NCBI GenBank assembly: GCA_963729445.1
Contig: CAVSNU010000002.1
Location: 186,001-250,000 of the forward strand
Origin: JACCZH01 sp963729445
GTDB taxonomy: Bacteria; Chloroflexota; Chloroflexia; Thermomicrobiales; CFX8
Length of the DNA stretch: 64,000 nt
Reading direction: 5' to 3'
Part shown: piece after piece, positions 7,698-16,324 of the stretch
Layout of the letters: every line of letters begins with the position of its first letter
Position numbering within the stretch: the first letter of the stretch is position 1
The notes under the pieces: model-generated
Seen by the model: only the letters and a program-made list of their open reading frames with translations
Databases searched by the model: none
What the model was told of the DNA's origin: nothing
Translations under genes and position numbers: made by a program

Positions 7698-8462
7698 CTA
7701 CTCGAGGCCCAGCAGGTATTCAACGATCTGATCGATCTGCTCGTCATCCAGGCCAAGCGTTGGCGCCGGCGGCATGATGGTGCCTGGCTTGATTGACTGT
7801 GGATCGTGCAACCAGGCTGACAACGCTTCCGCATTGACCTCCACGCCGACGACGTCCGTCTGCGCCTTTGCGCCAAGCCCGCTCAGGTCAGGTCCAACCT
7901 GGCCACCATCCGGGAAATCGTCTGACATGTGGCATGTGGTGCAGTTCTGATCGAACAGCGCCTCGCCCGGATCTGCTTCAGGATCAAGGGTAGGGGCTGG
8001 CGGAGGTGTCGATGGCTCTCCACCGTTCGCCTCCCGGTCAAGCTCTCCCGTGAGATCCCATGCTCCCTCACGAATCATGATCACCAGGTCGTTGACCTGT
8101 TCTTCGTTGAGAGGCCCGCCATCGGAGATTGCCCAGGCGGGCATGATCTCGCCACGGCCCCGCTCGATCGTCTCACGAATTTCTGCCTCGCGCTCCTTGC
8201 CCTCTACCGGGTCATCGGTCTGATTCTGAGGGGTGTTCAGGGGCACACCCTGACGGCCCTCACCAGCAAGGCCCTCGGGGCCGTGACACGCGACACAATA
8301 CTGAACGAAGGTCTCGGCGCCGCGTTCAACCGACGTCTCGTGCTGCCGTTCGGCCGCGGTGTCGCGACGGTTTGGCTCATTGAGGAGGTAAACAACAACG
8401 ATGCTCGCGACGATCACCAGACCAATCGCTACGATCGTTGCTTCCCGCTGTGCTGACCTCAC
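7698..8462 (-). CDS. Diheme cytochrome c, membrane-anchored
   Basis: A 254-residue protein with an N-terminal uncleaved anchor (residues ~9-27) and two class I cytochrome c domains. Heme motifs are CVACH (near residue 56) and CTTCH (near 177). Met ligands are likely in EIMPAWA and TIMPPAP. A Pro-rich linker (STPPPAPTLDPEADP) joins the domains. Encoded after the Rieske gene, it is probably the electron acceptor subunit of the quinol:cytochrome complex, facing the outside of the membrane. Confidence 0.92.
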   Translation of the reverse strand: MRSAQREATIVAIGLVIVASIVVVYLLNEPNRRDTAAERQHETSVERGAETFVQYCVACHGPEGLAGEGRQGVPLNTPQNQTDDPVEGKEREAEIRETIERGRGEIMPAWAISDGGPLNEEQVNDLVIMIREGAWDLTGELDREANGGEPSTPPPAPTLDPEADPGEALFDQNCTTCHMSDDFPDGGQVGPDLSGLGAKAQTDVVGVEVNAEALSAWLHDPQSIKPGTIMPPAPTLGLDDEQIDQIVEYLLGLE

Positions 8463-8539
8463 TACGCAGAATCCTTATCTACCCGGCTCTTAACTGCTAG
8501 GCAGCCGTCAAAAGCTGACATTCTCCAAGAACTTCGAAC

Positions 8540-9121
8540 CTATGCGATTGGAACCGCCTGTGATGGGTCATACGTCGCACGCTCGGTAATTTCGCCAGTG
8601 TTGACGGTGACGTTTCCATTTGCATCTACTTCAACCGTCATCAAATCCATCGGGCGCGGAGCAGGACCGGCTGTCAGGACGCCATTGGTGTCATATACGG
8701 AACCGTGACACGGGCAGTGGAACTCACCGGCCGCGTCGTTCCAGGGCACCGTGCATCCGAGGTGCGGACACTTCCAGTACAGCGCCAACAAGCCGTCCTG
8801 GTTGTGAACCAGAAAGAACTTACCGGCCTGGTCTCGATACGGCGTGCCATCAACCTCTGGAACGGCGCTCGCCGGAACTGTAATCGCGGTACCGAATGCG
8901 CCAGTCTTGAGCGGCCAGAAGAAGGCGAGGAATCCGCCTCCCATTTGAGCGAGAACGAGCGCGACGCTGCCGAGCACGGTGTTCCGCACGAAGGTACGGC
9001 GTGGGTAGCGGCGCGGTCCTGTATGCTGGAAGCGGCCCAACATACCCGCCAGACGGCCCAGCAGTGGCGCTAACGCGAGTCCAAACAGCGTGCGTAACAG
9101 GGCTTTCATATCTCTCTTCAC
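8540..9121 (-). CDS. qcrA: Rieske iron-sulfur subunit
   Basis: A 193-residue Rieske protein with an N-terminal twin-Arg-like segment (RRYPRRTFVRN) and one hydrophobic anchor. The cluster-binding motifs CPHLGC and CPCHGS are present, including the disulfide cysteines. It passes electrons from quinol oxidised at cytochrome b to the c-type cytochrome. It is third in the operon petB-petD-Rieske-cyt c-small protein. Confidence 0.95.
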   Translation of the reverse strand: MKRDMKALLRTLFGLALAPLLGRLAGMLGRFQHTGPRRYPRRTFVRNTVLGSVALVLAQMGGGFLAFFWPLKTGAFGTAITVPASAVPEVDGTPYRDQAGKFFLVHNQDGLLALYWKCPHLGCTVPWNDAAGEFHCPCHGSVYDTNGVLTAGPAPRPMDLMTVEVDANGNVTVNTGEITERATYDPSQAVPIA

Positions 9122-9181
9122 ACTCTCCTCGTAGGGTCAGTTGGACGATCTTGTGCGACGGTAACGGGCGCGAGCATCTCT

Positions 9182-9943
9182 CTAGTGAGCCGATGTCACT
9201 TCCCACGGCCAGAACAGTTCCATGCCCGCGCCGCGGAAGGCCGTGCCGACAACTGTTAGAACGAAGAACGATACGACAAATCCGGTAAAGAACGCGATAA
9301 CGAGCTCTCGCCGGGTCGGCCGGTAGATGCGCCAGACGAGCAACCCGAGCAGCGCTGAGAGGGCGAGCATCGTGCCCACAGGGATGATGTACTGGTAAAC
9401 GATTTCCGGCACCGTGCCCTGCAAGGAGGCGGTCACACCGATGAACTCGTCAAACAGAATCAGCGCCACGACCAGGACGAACGTGTAAATCGCCGAGAAG
9501 ATCGCGATCTGCTTCCCCTTGTCGGACGTGAACAGGATGCCCACACCCAGAGGCGAGCGATCGATGAACGGGATCGCTCCAATCGCAACGAGAGCGGCCG
9601 TCGGCACAATCACGCCAGCCAGTGACGGGTGCATGTGCAGCAGGAGCTCCTGCAGGTTCAGGAAGTACCACGGTGCTTTCGATGGGTTCGGCGTGACCGT
9701 CGGGTTCGCGATCTCCGCCAACGGTGCGTTGATGAGGATCGCCGTTGCGAGCAGCAGGAAGGTGAACACCACTGCCGACAGCGCCTCGACGACCACCAAC
9801 GATGGCCAGACCATCACTTCGTCTTCGGCCAAATCAGTCGGGCGTGCCGCGGTTCGTCCACGCACGAGCTCTAGAAGACGCTGTCGCTTCTCCTCGCTAA
9901 TGGATCCCGCTTGCCTCGGTGGGCGCTGAATCGCCTCGGCCAC
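9182..9943 (-). CDS. qcrC: Cytochrome b C-terminal subunit (subunit IV/PetD-like, extended)
   Basis: A 253-residue protein homologous to the C-terminal half of cytochrome b. The first half has the membrane segments and the quinol-site region, where NPSKAPWYFLNLQELL takes the place of the PEWY motif (Glu replaced). Beyond the standard three helices there are about three extra hydrophobic segments (IAIFSAIYTFVLVVALILF, YIIPVGTMLALSALLGLLV, FTGFVVSFFVLTVVGTAF). It starts 52 bp after the cytochrome b N-terminal gene. Confidence 0.9.
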   Translation of the reverse strand: MAEAIQRPPRQAGSISEEKRQRLLELVRGRTAARPTDLAEDEVMVWPSLVVVEALSAVVFTFLLLATAILINAPLAEIANPTVTPNPSKAPWYFLNLQELLLHMHPSLAGVIVPTAALVAIGAIPFIDRSPLGVGILFTSDKGKQIAIFSAIYTFVLVVALILFDEFIGVTASLQGTVPEIVYQYIIPVGTMLALSALLGLLVWRIYRPTRRELVIAFFTGFVVSFFVLTVVGTAFRGAGMELFWPWEVTSAH

Positions 9944-9995
9944 TGGTTTACCTCTCTCGCGACTATCTAGCCTCTAGCCCTCGCCAACGTGCGAC

Positions 9996-10724
9996 TTACA
10001 GCGGGCCGGAAATACCGCCATCTTTGCGAATCCGCCAGAAGTGGACCGCCATCATCAACGCTGCTGCCAACGGCAGGAAGATCACGTGCAGTGTGTAGAA
10101 CCGGATCAGCGTACTCTGGCCGATCTCGTAGTCGCCCACCATGAGGAACTGGGCCTGTTCGCCGACGATTGGAGCGGCGCCCGCCATCTCGGAGCCCACG
10201 GTAATCGCCCAGTACGCCAGCTGGTCCCACGGCAGCAGGTAACCGGTAAACGAGAGCAGGAATGTCAGCACGAGCAGGATCACGCCAACGATCCAGTTGA
10301 ACTCACGCGGCGGCTTGTACGAGCCTGTGTAGAACACGCGGCACATATGCAGGAACACCGCGATCACCATGCCGTGCGCGGCATAGCGATGCATGTTGCG
10401 CATCAACATACCGAACGTGACCGAGGCCTCGATGTCCTTCATGTTCTGATAAGCGGTATCAGTTGAGGGGATGTAATAGAACATCAACATCACGCCGGTC
10501 AGCGTCAGCACCAGGAACATGAAGAATGAAAGCCCACCCAGACAGAAGGTGTACGTCACCTTCGTCGCGTAGCGCTTGATCTTCACCGGGTGCAGGTGCA
10601 AGAAGACGTTGGATGCGATGACCAGCGCCTGGTTGCGCTGGGTGTCTGGATAACCATGGCGCACAATCGAGCGCCATAACGCACTGTTTGTCACACGGTC
10701 TGCGATCGTGTGTTCTCGTCGCAT
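9996..10724 (-). CDS. qcrB: Cytochrome b N-terminal subunit (b6-type)
   Basis: A 242-residue four-helix subunit carrying two b hemes. His112/His126 (spacing 14) and the His pair in RFYTLHVIFLP and MMAVHFWRIRK (spacing 15) match the heme ligands of cytochrome b6. Cys61 in FCLGG aligns with Cys35 of cytochrome b6 (YCLGG), which binds heme ci covalently. The end, RKDGGISGPL, matches the b6 C terminus. It starts the minus-strand operon. The GC-rich 5' leader is about 260 nt if the promoter at 10985-11014 is used. Confidence 0.94.
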   Translation of the reverse strand: MRREHTIADRVTNSALWRSIVRHGYPDTQRNQALVIASNVFLHLHPVKIKRYATKVTYTFCLGGLSFFMFLVLTLTGVMLMFYYIPSTDTAYQNMKDIEASVTFGMLMRNMHRYAAHGMVIAVFLHMCRVFYTGSYKPPREFNWIVGVILLVLTFLLSFTGYLLPWDQLAYWAITVGSEMAGAAPIVGEQAQFLMVGDYEIGQSTLIRFYTLHVIFLPLAAALMMAVHFWRIRKDGGISGPL

Positions 10725-11077
10725 TGTCTCCCCCGTCTTGTGGCTGCCACGCCACGTGTTCGGTACACCTAACGTTGAGGCTACTCATCTCACCAGACGT
10801 TAAGCGGTCTCACCCTGGGCCGTTAGACAATAGGACGGGCACATCAGGACTGGCTATGCCATGACACCTGTGCGCGGCAGTAACATGACGGGCTCGGGTT
10901 GCCGAAAACCGGCAATCAGACCTCTTTTCGCCGATCCGGCCCCCGATCCCCCACATCGCGAGGGATTCGCCGGATTGCAGCGCGAGTATAGCATAGGCAC
11001 ACTCGATTGTTGAAGGATTCACAGACTACGTAACCGGCGACTGGCGACGGTTCCAATCACGAGGAAGGAGGGCGAGA
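10725..11077. other. Intergenic region between qcrB and UDG-like gene
   Basis: No gene is seen. It holds the likely operon promoter, a small hairpin (TTGCCG-AAAAC-CGGCAA near 10909), and a purine-rich ribosome-binding site (GAGGAAGGAGGGCGAG) just before the UDG-like gene. Confidence 0.5.
10985..11014 (-). promoter_or_regulatory. Sigma-70-type promoter for the cytochrome operon
   Basis: On the minus strand, TTCAAC (11009-11014), an 18-bp spacer and TATACT (10985-10990). Confidence 0.42.
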
Positions 11078-11710
11078 ATGCAGTCTCTACCGCTGTATCC
11101 CGATCTGGAGTCCGTCAAGCTTGCCGCGCAGGATTGCGTCGCTTGCCCTCGCTCGGCAGACCGGCAACAGGTGGTGTTTGGAAGTGGAGATCCAAATGCG
11201 CCACTCATGCTGGTTGCCGAAGCCCCTTCATCCACCGACGACGATACCGGCAAGCCCTTCACTGGGCCTGCCGGCAGGCTTCTCGACCGGCTCTTCGCCG
11301 AGGTCGGGATAGACCGGCGCGAGGTCTGGATTACCAATCTCACGCGTTGTTTTGCAGGCAGGGAACGCAACGGACGCATCGAGAACCGGCCCGCGGCCGC
11401 GCGCGAGATCGATGCGTGCGGGATCTGGCAGGATCTGGAGTTGCGGTATGTCAATCCCAGGGTCATTCTCGCGATCGGCGCTCCACCCGCCAAACGGCTC
11501 ATCGATCGCAACTTCCGCCTCCAGGAACAACGCGGGACGATCTTCGAGCGGCCGGATGGCCGGTTAGTCATCGCGACCATCCAGCCCGCGTATGTGATGC
11601 GTCTGACCTCACTCGTCGACAAGGCCGCCAGCGATGTCGCTCGCGAGCAATTGCTCGGTGACATCCGGCTGGCGGCCATGACTGCCGGTTTGATGAAGGC
11701 CGAGCGCTAG
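11078..11710 (+). CDS. Uracil-DNA glycosylase superfamily protein (family 4-like, altered motifs)
   Basis: A 210-residue protein of the UDG superfamily, which removes uracil from DNA. It shows the start of family 4 members with CVACPR Cys pair (residues ~20-23) and further Cys in NLTRCFAG and IDACGIW, consistent with a 4Fe-4S site. Motif A reads VAEAPSSTDDDTGKPFTGPAG rather than the usual GEAPGxxED; the catalytic loop reads IQPAYVMR, with Gln where HPAY is normal. It may be a variant with changed substrate or activity. Strong ribosome-binding site upstream. Its stop overlaps the convergent lysS by 4 bp. Confidence 0.78.
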   Translation: MQSLPLYPDLESVKLAAQDCVACPRSADRQQVVFGSGDPNAPLMLVAEAPSSTDDDTGKPFTGPAGRLLDRLFAEVGIDRREVWITNLTRCFAGRERNGRIENRPAAAREIDACGIWQDLELRYVNPRVILAIGAPPAKRLIDRNFRLQEQRGTIFERPDGRLVIATIQPAYVMRLTSLVDKAASDVAREQLLGDIRLAAMTAGLMKAER

Positions 11711-13194
11711 GAGCGCGGCCGCATTGCTGGAAACAGGATGACTTCACGAATCGACTGCTGGTCGGTGAGAAGCATCGTCAAACGGTCGATGCCGATCCCG
11801 AACCCGCCAGTTGGAGGCATGCCGTACATCAAAGCGTGGATGTAATCCTCGTCATAGGGCATCGCGTCAATGTCCCCGGATTCTCTGTCTGCCGCTTGCT
11901 CCTGGAAACGTGCCAGCTGATCCATCGGGTCATTGAGCTCGGTATACGCGTTACAGAGCTCCAACCCACCGATGAACACCTGAAAGCGCTCGACCGTGCG
12001 GTCGGCGTCGGGCTTGCGCTTTGCGAGCGGGGATAGCTCGACGGGATAGTCAACCAGGAACGTGGGTTGAATCAGGTTGGGCCGCACAAAGGTCGACATC
12101 AGCTCATCGACGATCCGCGGCCACACTGTATCTGGCGCGACATCCGCGCCGGCTTCTTTCGCCAGGCGATAGAGCTCCTGCTGGTCGCGCACCTTCTCAT
12201 AGTCGATCCCGGTAGCCTCGAAGATGGCCTCGGCGAGCGGCAGACGCCGCCACGGGATGCTCAGATCGATCTCGTGACCCGCGTAGGTGAACTGCGTGGT
12301 GCCGAGCACCTCCTGGGCGACTGTCGAGATCATCTCCTCAGTCAGATCCATGACGTGCCGGTAATCGGCATACGCCATATAGAACTCCAGCTGAGTGAAC
12401 TCCGGGTTGTGCTTGGTGTCGATACCCTCGTTGCGGAAGTCCTTGCAGATCTCGTAGACCCGTTCAAAGCCACCAACAATCAAGCGCTTCAAATAGAGCT
12501 CGTCTGCGATCCGCAAGTAGAGAGTCTGGTCCAGCGCGCTGTGATGCGTCGTGAATGGGTTCGCGGATGCGCCGCCGTACACGGGCTGCAACGTTGGCGT
12601 CTCCACCTCGAGGAAGCCTCGCGCATCGAGAAAGGATCGCAGCGCTGAGATGATCCGCGTTCGCTTCACGAAGGTCTCGCGAACCTCCGGGTTCGAGAAC
12701 AGATCCGCGTAGCGCTGCCGGTAGCGCAGCTCCGTGTCAGTCAGTCCGTGCCACTTCTCGGGCGGCGGCGTTACAGCCTTTGCCAGCATGACCCAATCGC
12801 TGATCTCTACCGACACCTCGCCCGTGCGCGTGCGGAACAGCCGGCCGGTCGCCTGCACGAAATCGCCCAGATCAACGTACTTGATAAGCCGATCAAATGC
12901 CTCCGGCCCCAGGTTGTTCGCGCGTCCGTAGAGCTGGATACGCCCCGCGGCATCCTCGATGTGCGCAAAGACCGACTTACCCATGTGCCGGAAGGAGTCA
13001 ACACGGCCAGCCACAGTCACGCTCTCGGGAAACTGATCGCCCTCCGCTGCCGGCTGTTCCCACTCTTCGAAGATGGTGATCGCCTCCGACGAGAGGTGGG
13101 TGCGCCCGGAACGCGGCGGGTATGGCTCTATCCCGGCCGCCCTGAGCTCGTCTACCTTCTGCTGGCGGACCGCTTGCTGCTCGTTTAATTCCAT
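11707..13194 (-). CDS. lysS: Lysyl-tRNA synthetase, class II
   Basis: A 495-residue class II LysRS. The N-terminal OB-fold (VTVAGRVDSFRHMGKSVFAH) binds the anticodon. Motif 2 is seen in FERVYEICKDFRNEGIDTKH and motif 3 in GFGIGIDRLTMLL. Length and order are as usual for bacterial LysS. The ATG at 13194 begins MELNEQQAVRQQK. It lies downstream of greA on the same strand, an arrangement known in several bacteria, although a terminator lies between them here. Confidence 0.97.
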   Translation of the reverse strand: MELNEQQAVRQQKVDELRAAGIEPYPPRSGRTHLSSEAITIFEEWEQPAAEGDQFPESVTVAGRVDSFRHMGKSVFAHIEDAAGRIQLYGRANNLGPEAFDRLIKYVDLGDFVQATGRLFRTRTGEVSVEISDWVMLAKAVTPPPEKWHGLTDTELRYRQRYADLFSNPEVRETFVKRTRIISALRSFLDARGFLEVETPTLQPVYGGASANPFTTHHSALDQTLYLRIADELYLKRLIVGGFERVYEICKDFRNEGIDTKHNPEFTQLEFYMAYADYRHVMDLTEEMISTVAQEVLGTTQFTYAGHEIDLSIPWRRLPLAEAIFEATGIDYEKVRDQQELYRLAKEAGADVAPDTVWPRIVDELMSTFVRPNLIQPTFLVDYPVELSPLAKRKPDADRTVERFQVFIGGLELCNAYTELNDPMDQLARFQEQAADRESGDIDAMPYDEDYIHALMYGMPPTGGFGIGIDRLTMLLTDQQSIREVILFPAMRPRS

Positions 13195-13231
13195 CTGGGA
13201 CTGCTCACATTCTGCTCGATCTCAACACAAC

Positions 13232-13265
13232 AAAAAGCCGCGGCGTGTGCTTGTCGCGCCGCGGC
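13232..13265 (-). terminator. Terminator after greA
   Basis: GCCGCGGCG (13237-13245) pairs with CGCCGCGGC (13257-13265), and the minus strand continues into five T residues (13232-13236). It separates greA from lysS and would reduce read-through. Confidence 0.85.
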
Positions 13266-13295
13266 GTTCAATTCCTGGAAGGCGACCATTGGCCG

Positions 13296-13766
13296 CTATT
13301 GAACATCTTTGATGTGGAAGACGATCTCCCCACCCGGCGCGGACACGGTGACAAAATCACCAACCCGTTTACCAGTCAAGGCAGCCCCCACCGGCGACAC
13401 GTTCGAGATCTTCCCGAGCCGTGAATTCGCCTCCTGGGGACCGACGATCGTCCAGGTGTCTTCTTCGCCCGTACCATCTGCAACCGTCACCCTTGACCCA
13501 AATGCCACCACGCCGTTGGTATCGGCATGTTCCACGATCGTCGCATCCTCGATGATGTTCAGGATTTCACGGATGCGCGCGTCGAGGTGCATCAGCTCTT
13601 CTTTGGCATTGTCGTAGTCGGTATCGTCCGATACATCCCCGCCCGACGACAGATCCTGGATCCGCGCAATAATCTGCGGGCGCTTCGTAGTGCGCAGTAC
13701 TTCAACCTCATGGAGAAGCTCGCGCTTACCCTCAGGGGTAAGCATTATCAGCTCTTCAGATGCCAT
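13296..13766 (-). CDS. greA: Transcription elongation factor GreA
   Basis: A 156-residue GreA, which rescues backtracked RNA polymerase. The N-terminal coiled coil (LTPEGKRELLHEVEVLRTTK ... EELMHLDARIREILNIIE) carries the acidic tip, here DVSDDTDYDNAKEE, and the C-terminal FKBP-like domain ends with PGGEIVFHIKDV. I chose ATG 13766 because GAGGAG lies 8 nt upstream; a longer frame would run into the tRNA gene. Confidence 0.95.
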   Translation of the reverse strand: MASEELIMLTPEGKRELLHEVEVLRTTKRPQIIARIQDLSSGGDVSDDTDYDNAKEELMHLDARIREILNIIEDATIVEHADTNGVVAFGSRVTVADGTGEEDTWTIVGPQEANSRLGKISNVSPVGAALTGKRVGDFVTVSAPGGEIVFHIKDVQ

Positions 13767-13829
13767 GACAACACTCCTCAGGCCATTGACCAGAGCGCTG
13801 TGGATACCACAGGTTATCGGATATGACGG

Positions 13830-13855
13830 AGCGGCCGCTGTTAGCGGCCGCTCAA
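13830..13855 (-). terminator. Palindromic hairpin after tRNA-Val(CAC)
   Basis: A perfect 10-bp GC-rich stem (GAGCGGCCGC) with a 5-nt loop just after the tRNA 3' end. There is no T-run, so it may be a weak terminator or a 3'-processing signal. Confidence 0.4.
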
Positions 13856-13856
13856 G

Positions 13857-13930
<74 letters not shown>

Positions 13931-13943
13931 GTCTTGTGGCCCA

Positions 13944-13949
13944 AGTATA
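13944..13949 (-). promoter_or_regulatory. -10 hexamer for tRNA-Val(CAC)
   Basis: TATACT on the minus strand, ending 13 nt before the tRNA 5' end. No convincing -35. Confidence 0.45.
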
Positions 13950-14013
13950 GCACATAGGGCAACAATTGACCTAGCTCAGACGGATGACGACTTGTTCAGA
14001 TCGATTTCTATCT

Positions 14014-15765
14014 TTAATCCCGCACGCTGTCGCCAAGGTACCGCGCAGCGTCCCGAAGGCTCGCCCGAGCCCGATTGATGTCTCGCCGAAGCTGGTGCCC
14101 GGATGCCCACTGCTCATCGTCGTTCATCGCAATCAGGGGCTTGAAGGGCCGCAGCGACGGTAACGGCGTGGCGCCCATTGCGGGATCATGCCCGAACTCG
14201 CCAGAGACCGTGTAGTTGACCGGCATGAGCGCTTTGCAAGCGCCAACGATGGAGGCCGCGAGGCGGTCACCCTCGGTCTCATCACCTGTCCAATGCTCGA
14301 CATCATGATAAAAGCGTTGCGCGGCCGCCGATGCGATCCTCAAATCCTCCCGCAGCGCGTCGAAGCCGGGATCATCGTCCGGTCCAACCGGCAGGCCACT
14401 CCAAAGTGGCTCGATCTTGGCCAGCTGAGCGTCAATCTCAGCCAGCACCTCACGCACGTCGAACGGGAGCACGACGTCGGTGGTCAAGCGGCCGAGCACC
14501 TCAACATAGATCTTGATGTCGCGCTCAAGGTGCGCGGGATCAATCTTGTCGAGAGTGTCCTCGGTGGTGTGCCACCACCACCCGAGGCCACCCGCTCTGG
14601 CGCTTGAGCTACCCCCAAGGAGCAACGCCTGATCGGCGCTCGCCGCATCGGCCACCCCTTGGTGAGAGAGCGACATGAACAGCGCGGGAAGACCGATACC
14701 CCAGAACGACTGATCTCCGGCACGCCCGAATCGCTGGTAGGTCAGCTCCTGCCCGGCCTGGCGCTGGATAATGTCGCGGGCGAATGGATACGTCTCAGCC
14801 ATCGTATTGGCTCTGGTGAGATCGGTCGCGCCAATCGCACCGGTCGAGTCCACGTTCACGTGCGCGACGCAGTTGTCACGCAGGTCAAACCAGTACTTGT
14901 CAGCGAACCAGGTCGATCCGGCGTAGCGCGCGTGCGAGTGGCCGGACCAGAACGCGAAACGGACGCCGCGCCGCAGCTCTGAGCGATGCTCGGCCAGGAT
15001 GCGTGCCGTTTCCATCATCGTTGCGTTTGCCGTGGCATTGTCCATCGCGCCGTAGTGCCAGGAATCGACATGGCCGCTGAAGAGCACATACTCGCGTGCG
15101 TCGGTATCAAGATCGGCGACCAGCACGGGAATCGGACGCCAGCCCGTGTCCACTTCGGTATCCACTCGCACCCGCAGGTTCTCGCCGGAGCTCAATCGCT
15201 GTTTCAGAGACTCTCCCTGATCCGTGTCAATCGACACCATTGGGACATTGGGTACGAGACCGAGCGTTGCCGGAGTCGGCGAGCCCCAGACGGGCGAGAC
15301 GATCATCTCATGTACCGGGTCGCCCGAAATACTCACTACGGCGGCTGCACCAACGTTTGATGCGGCATGCGCCTTGTTCGGGGTGGCAAGCCCGTCAGTA
15401 AGCGCCACCTTGCCCGCCGCCCCAGCCGCCAGCAGCTCAGCCTCGCTGCCGCCGCCGGCGTAGACGAGCTGTCCAGCGACTCCCGCGGGTGGAGTGCTCG
15501 TTGAGAAGGCGTGAGTGATACCGGTCAGCGGTTGTTCGCCGCCCACCGCCATTGATCCGGACACAGGCAGGCTGACGAGACACGTCGGCTCATGGAACCA
15601 GGTCTTGAGCCCATACTCTTTGAGTTTGCCGTCGATGAAATCGAACGATTTACGCTCATCTTCCGTGCCACTGAGACGCACCCAACGGGCGATTTCGGCG
15701 GTGTTCGCCATCGCCTCATCGACCTGCACTTCACCCACCCATTGCGCCGGACCATTGTCGGTCAT
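14014..15765 (-). CDS. M28-family-like peptidase with PA-type insert, altered active site
   Basis: A 583-residue protein of the M28 aminopeptidase fold. A PA-like domain (GVAGQLVYAGGGSEAELLAAG... VVSISGDP) lies in the first third. The metal-site motif SGHVDSWHYGAMDNATANA fits M28 (His-Asp ... Asp). The next motif, normally FxxxxxEExGxxGS with the catalytic and ligand Glu pair, reads FAFWSGHSHARYAGSTWF. A later His in LSHQGVAD or WWWHTTEDTLDKID matches the usual last ligand. I chose the second of two tandem ATGs (15765), 5 nt after GGAGG. No signal peptide is visible, so it is probably cytoplasmic. It follows ridA closely. Confidence 0.78.
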   Translation of the reverse strand: MTDNGPAQWVGEVQVDEAMANTAEIARWVRLSGTEDERKSFDFIDGKLKEYGLKTWFHEPTCLVSLPVSGSMAVGGEQPLTGITHAFSTSTPPAGVAGQLVYAGGGSEAELLAAGAAGKVALTDGLATPNKAHAASNVGAAAVVSISGDPVHEMIVSPVWGSPTPATLGLVPNVPMVSIDTDQGESLKQRLSSGENLRVRVDTEVDTGWRPIPVLVADLDTDAREYVLFSGHVDSWHYGAMDNATANATMMETARILAEHRSELRRGVRFAFWSGHSHARYAGSTWFADKYWFDLRDNCVAHVNVDSTGAIGATDLTRANTMAETYPFARDIIQRQAGQELTYQRFGRAGDQSFWGIGLPALFMSLSHQGVADAASADQALLLGGSSSARAGGLGWWWHTTEDTLDKIDPAHLERDIKIYVEVLGRLTTDVVLPFDVREVLAEIDAQLAKIEPLWSGLPVGPDDDPGFDALREDLRIASAAAQRFYHDVEHWTGDETEGDRLAASIVGACKALMPVNYTVSGEFGHDPAMGATPLPSLRPFKPLIAMNDDEQWASGHQLRRDINRARASLRDAARYLGDSVRD

Positions 15766-15793
15766 CATCGCCTCCTCAAGACCTTCTCGTCGC

Positions 15794-16177
15794 CTAGCTA
15801 CAATCCGCGATCGCCTCGACCTCAACCCGGGCGCCGGCCGGCAGCTTCGCTACCTGCACGGTTGAGCGCGCGGGGCGGTTGTCGCCCATGTGCTTGCCAT
15901 ATACTGCGTTGAATGCGGCAAAGTCATCCAGGTTCTCCAGGAAACACGTCGTTTTCACGACGCGTGCCAGCGACGACCCCGCAGCCTCCAGCACGGCGGC
16001 CAGATTCTGCATGACCTGTTCGGTCTGGGCGGTCACGTCTCCCTCGACCAATGTGCCTGTTGCCGGGACAAGCGGGATCTGTCCCGCGGTGAACACGAGC
16101 CCACCGAGCCTGATGGCCTGGGAATACGGTCCAATTGCGCCCGGAGCTTTATCGGTCGCGACGACTTCAGCTGCCAT
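15794..16177 (-). CDS. ridA: RidA family enamine/imine deaminase
   Basis: A 127-residue RidA/YjgF protein, which hydrolyses reactive enamines and imines to 2-keto acids. It has the family N terminus (APGAIGPYSQAIRLGGLVFTAGQIP: GPYSQA and AGQIP are diagnostic) and the C-terminal ARSTVQVAKLPAGARVEVEA, including the catalytic-site Arg. ATG 16177 follows GAGAGGGG by about 10 nt. It ends 28 bp before the M28-like start. Confidence 0.93.
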   Translation of the reverse strand: MAAEVVATDKAPGAIGPYSQAIRLGGLVFTAGQIPLVPATGTLVEGDVTAQTEQVMQNLAAVLEAAGSSLARVVKTTCFLENLDDFAAFNAVYGKHMGDNRPARSTVQVAKLPAGARVEVEAIADCS

Positions 16178-16324
16178 CGAAGGGGTCCCCTCTCGTATAT
16201 CCAATTCACTCGTGACGCTCGATGCGCCAGCATCTATCTAGCACCCATCGCCATCTCGGTCAATGGCGTGGGTCGAGTACACTGCAACCGATGTGCCACT
16301 GATTAGCCCGGACGCCACCTCAGG

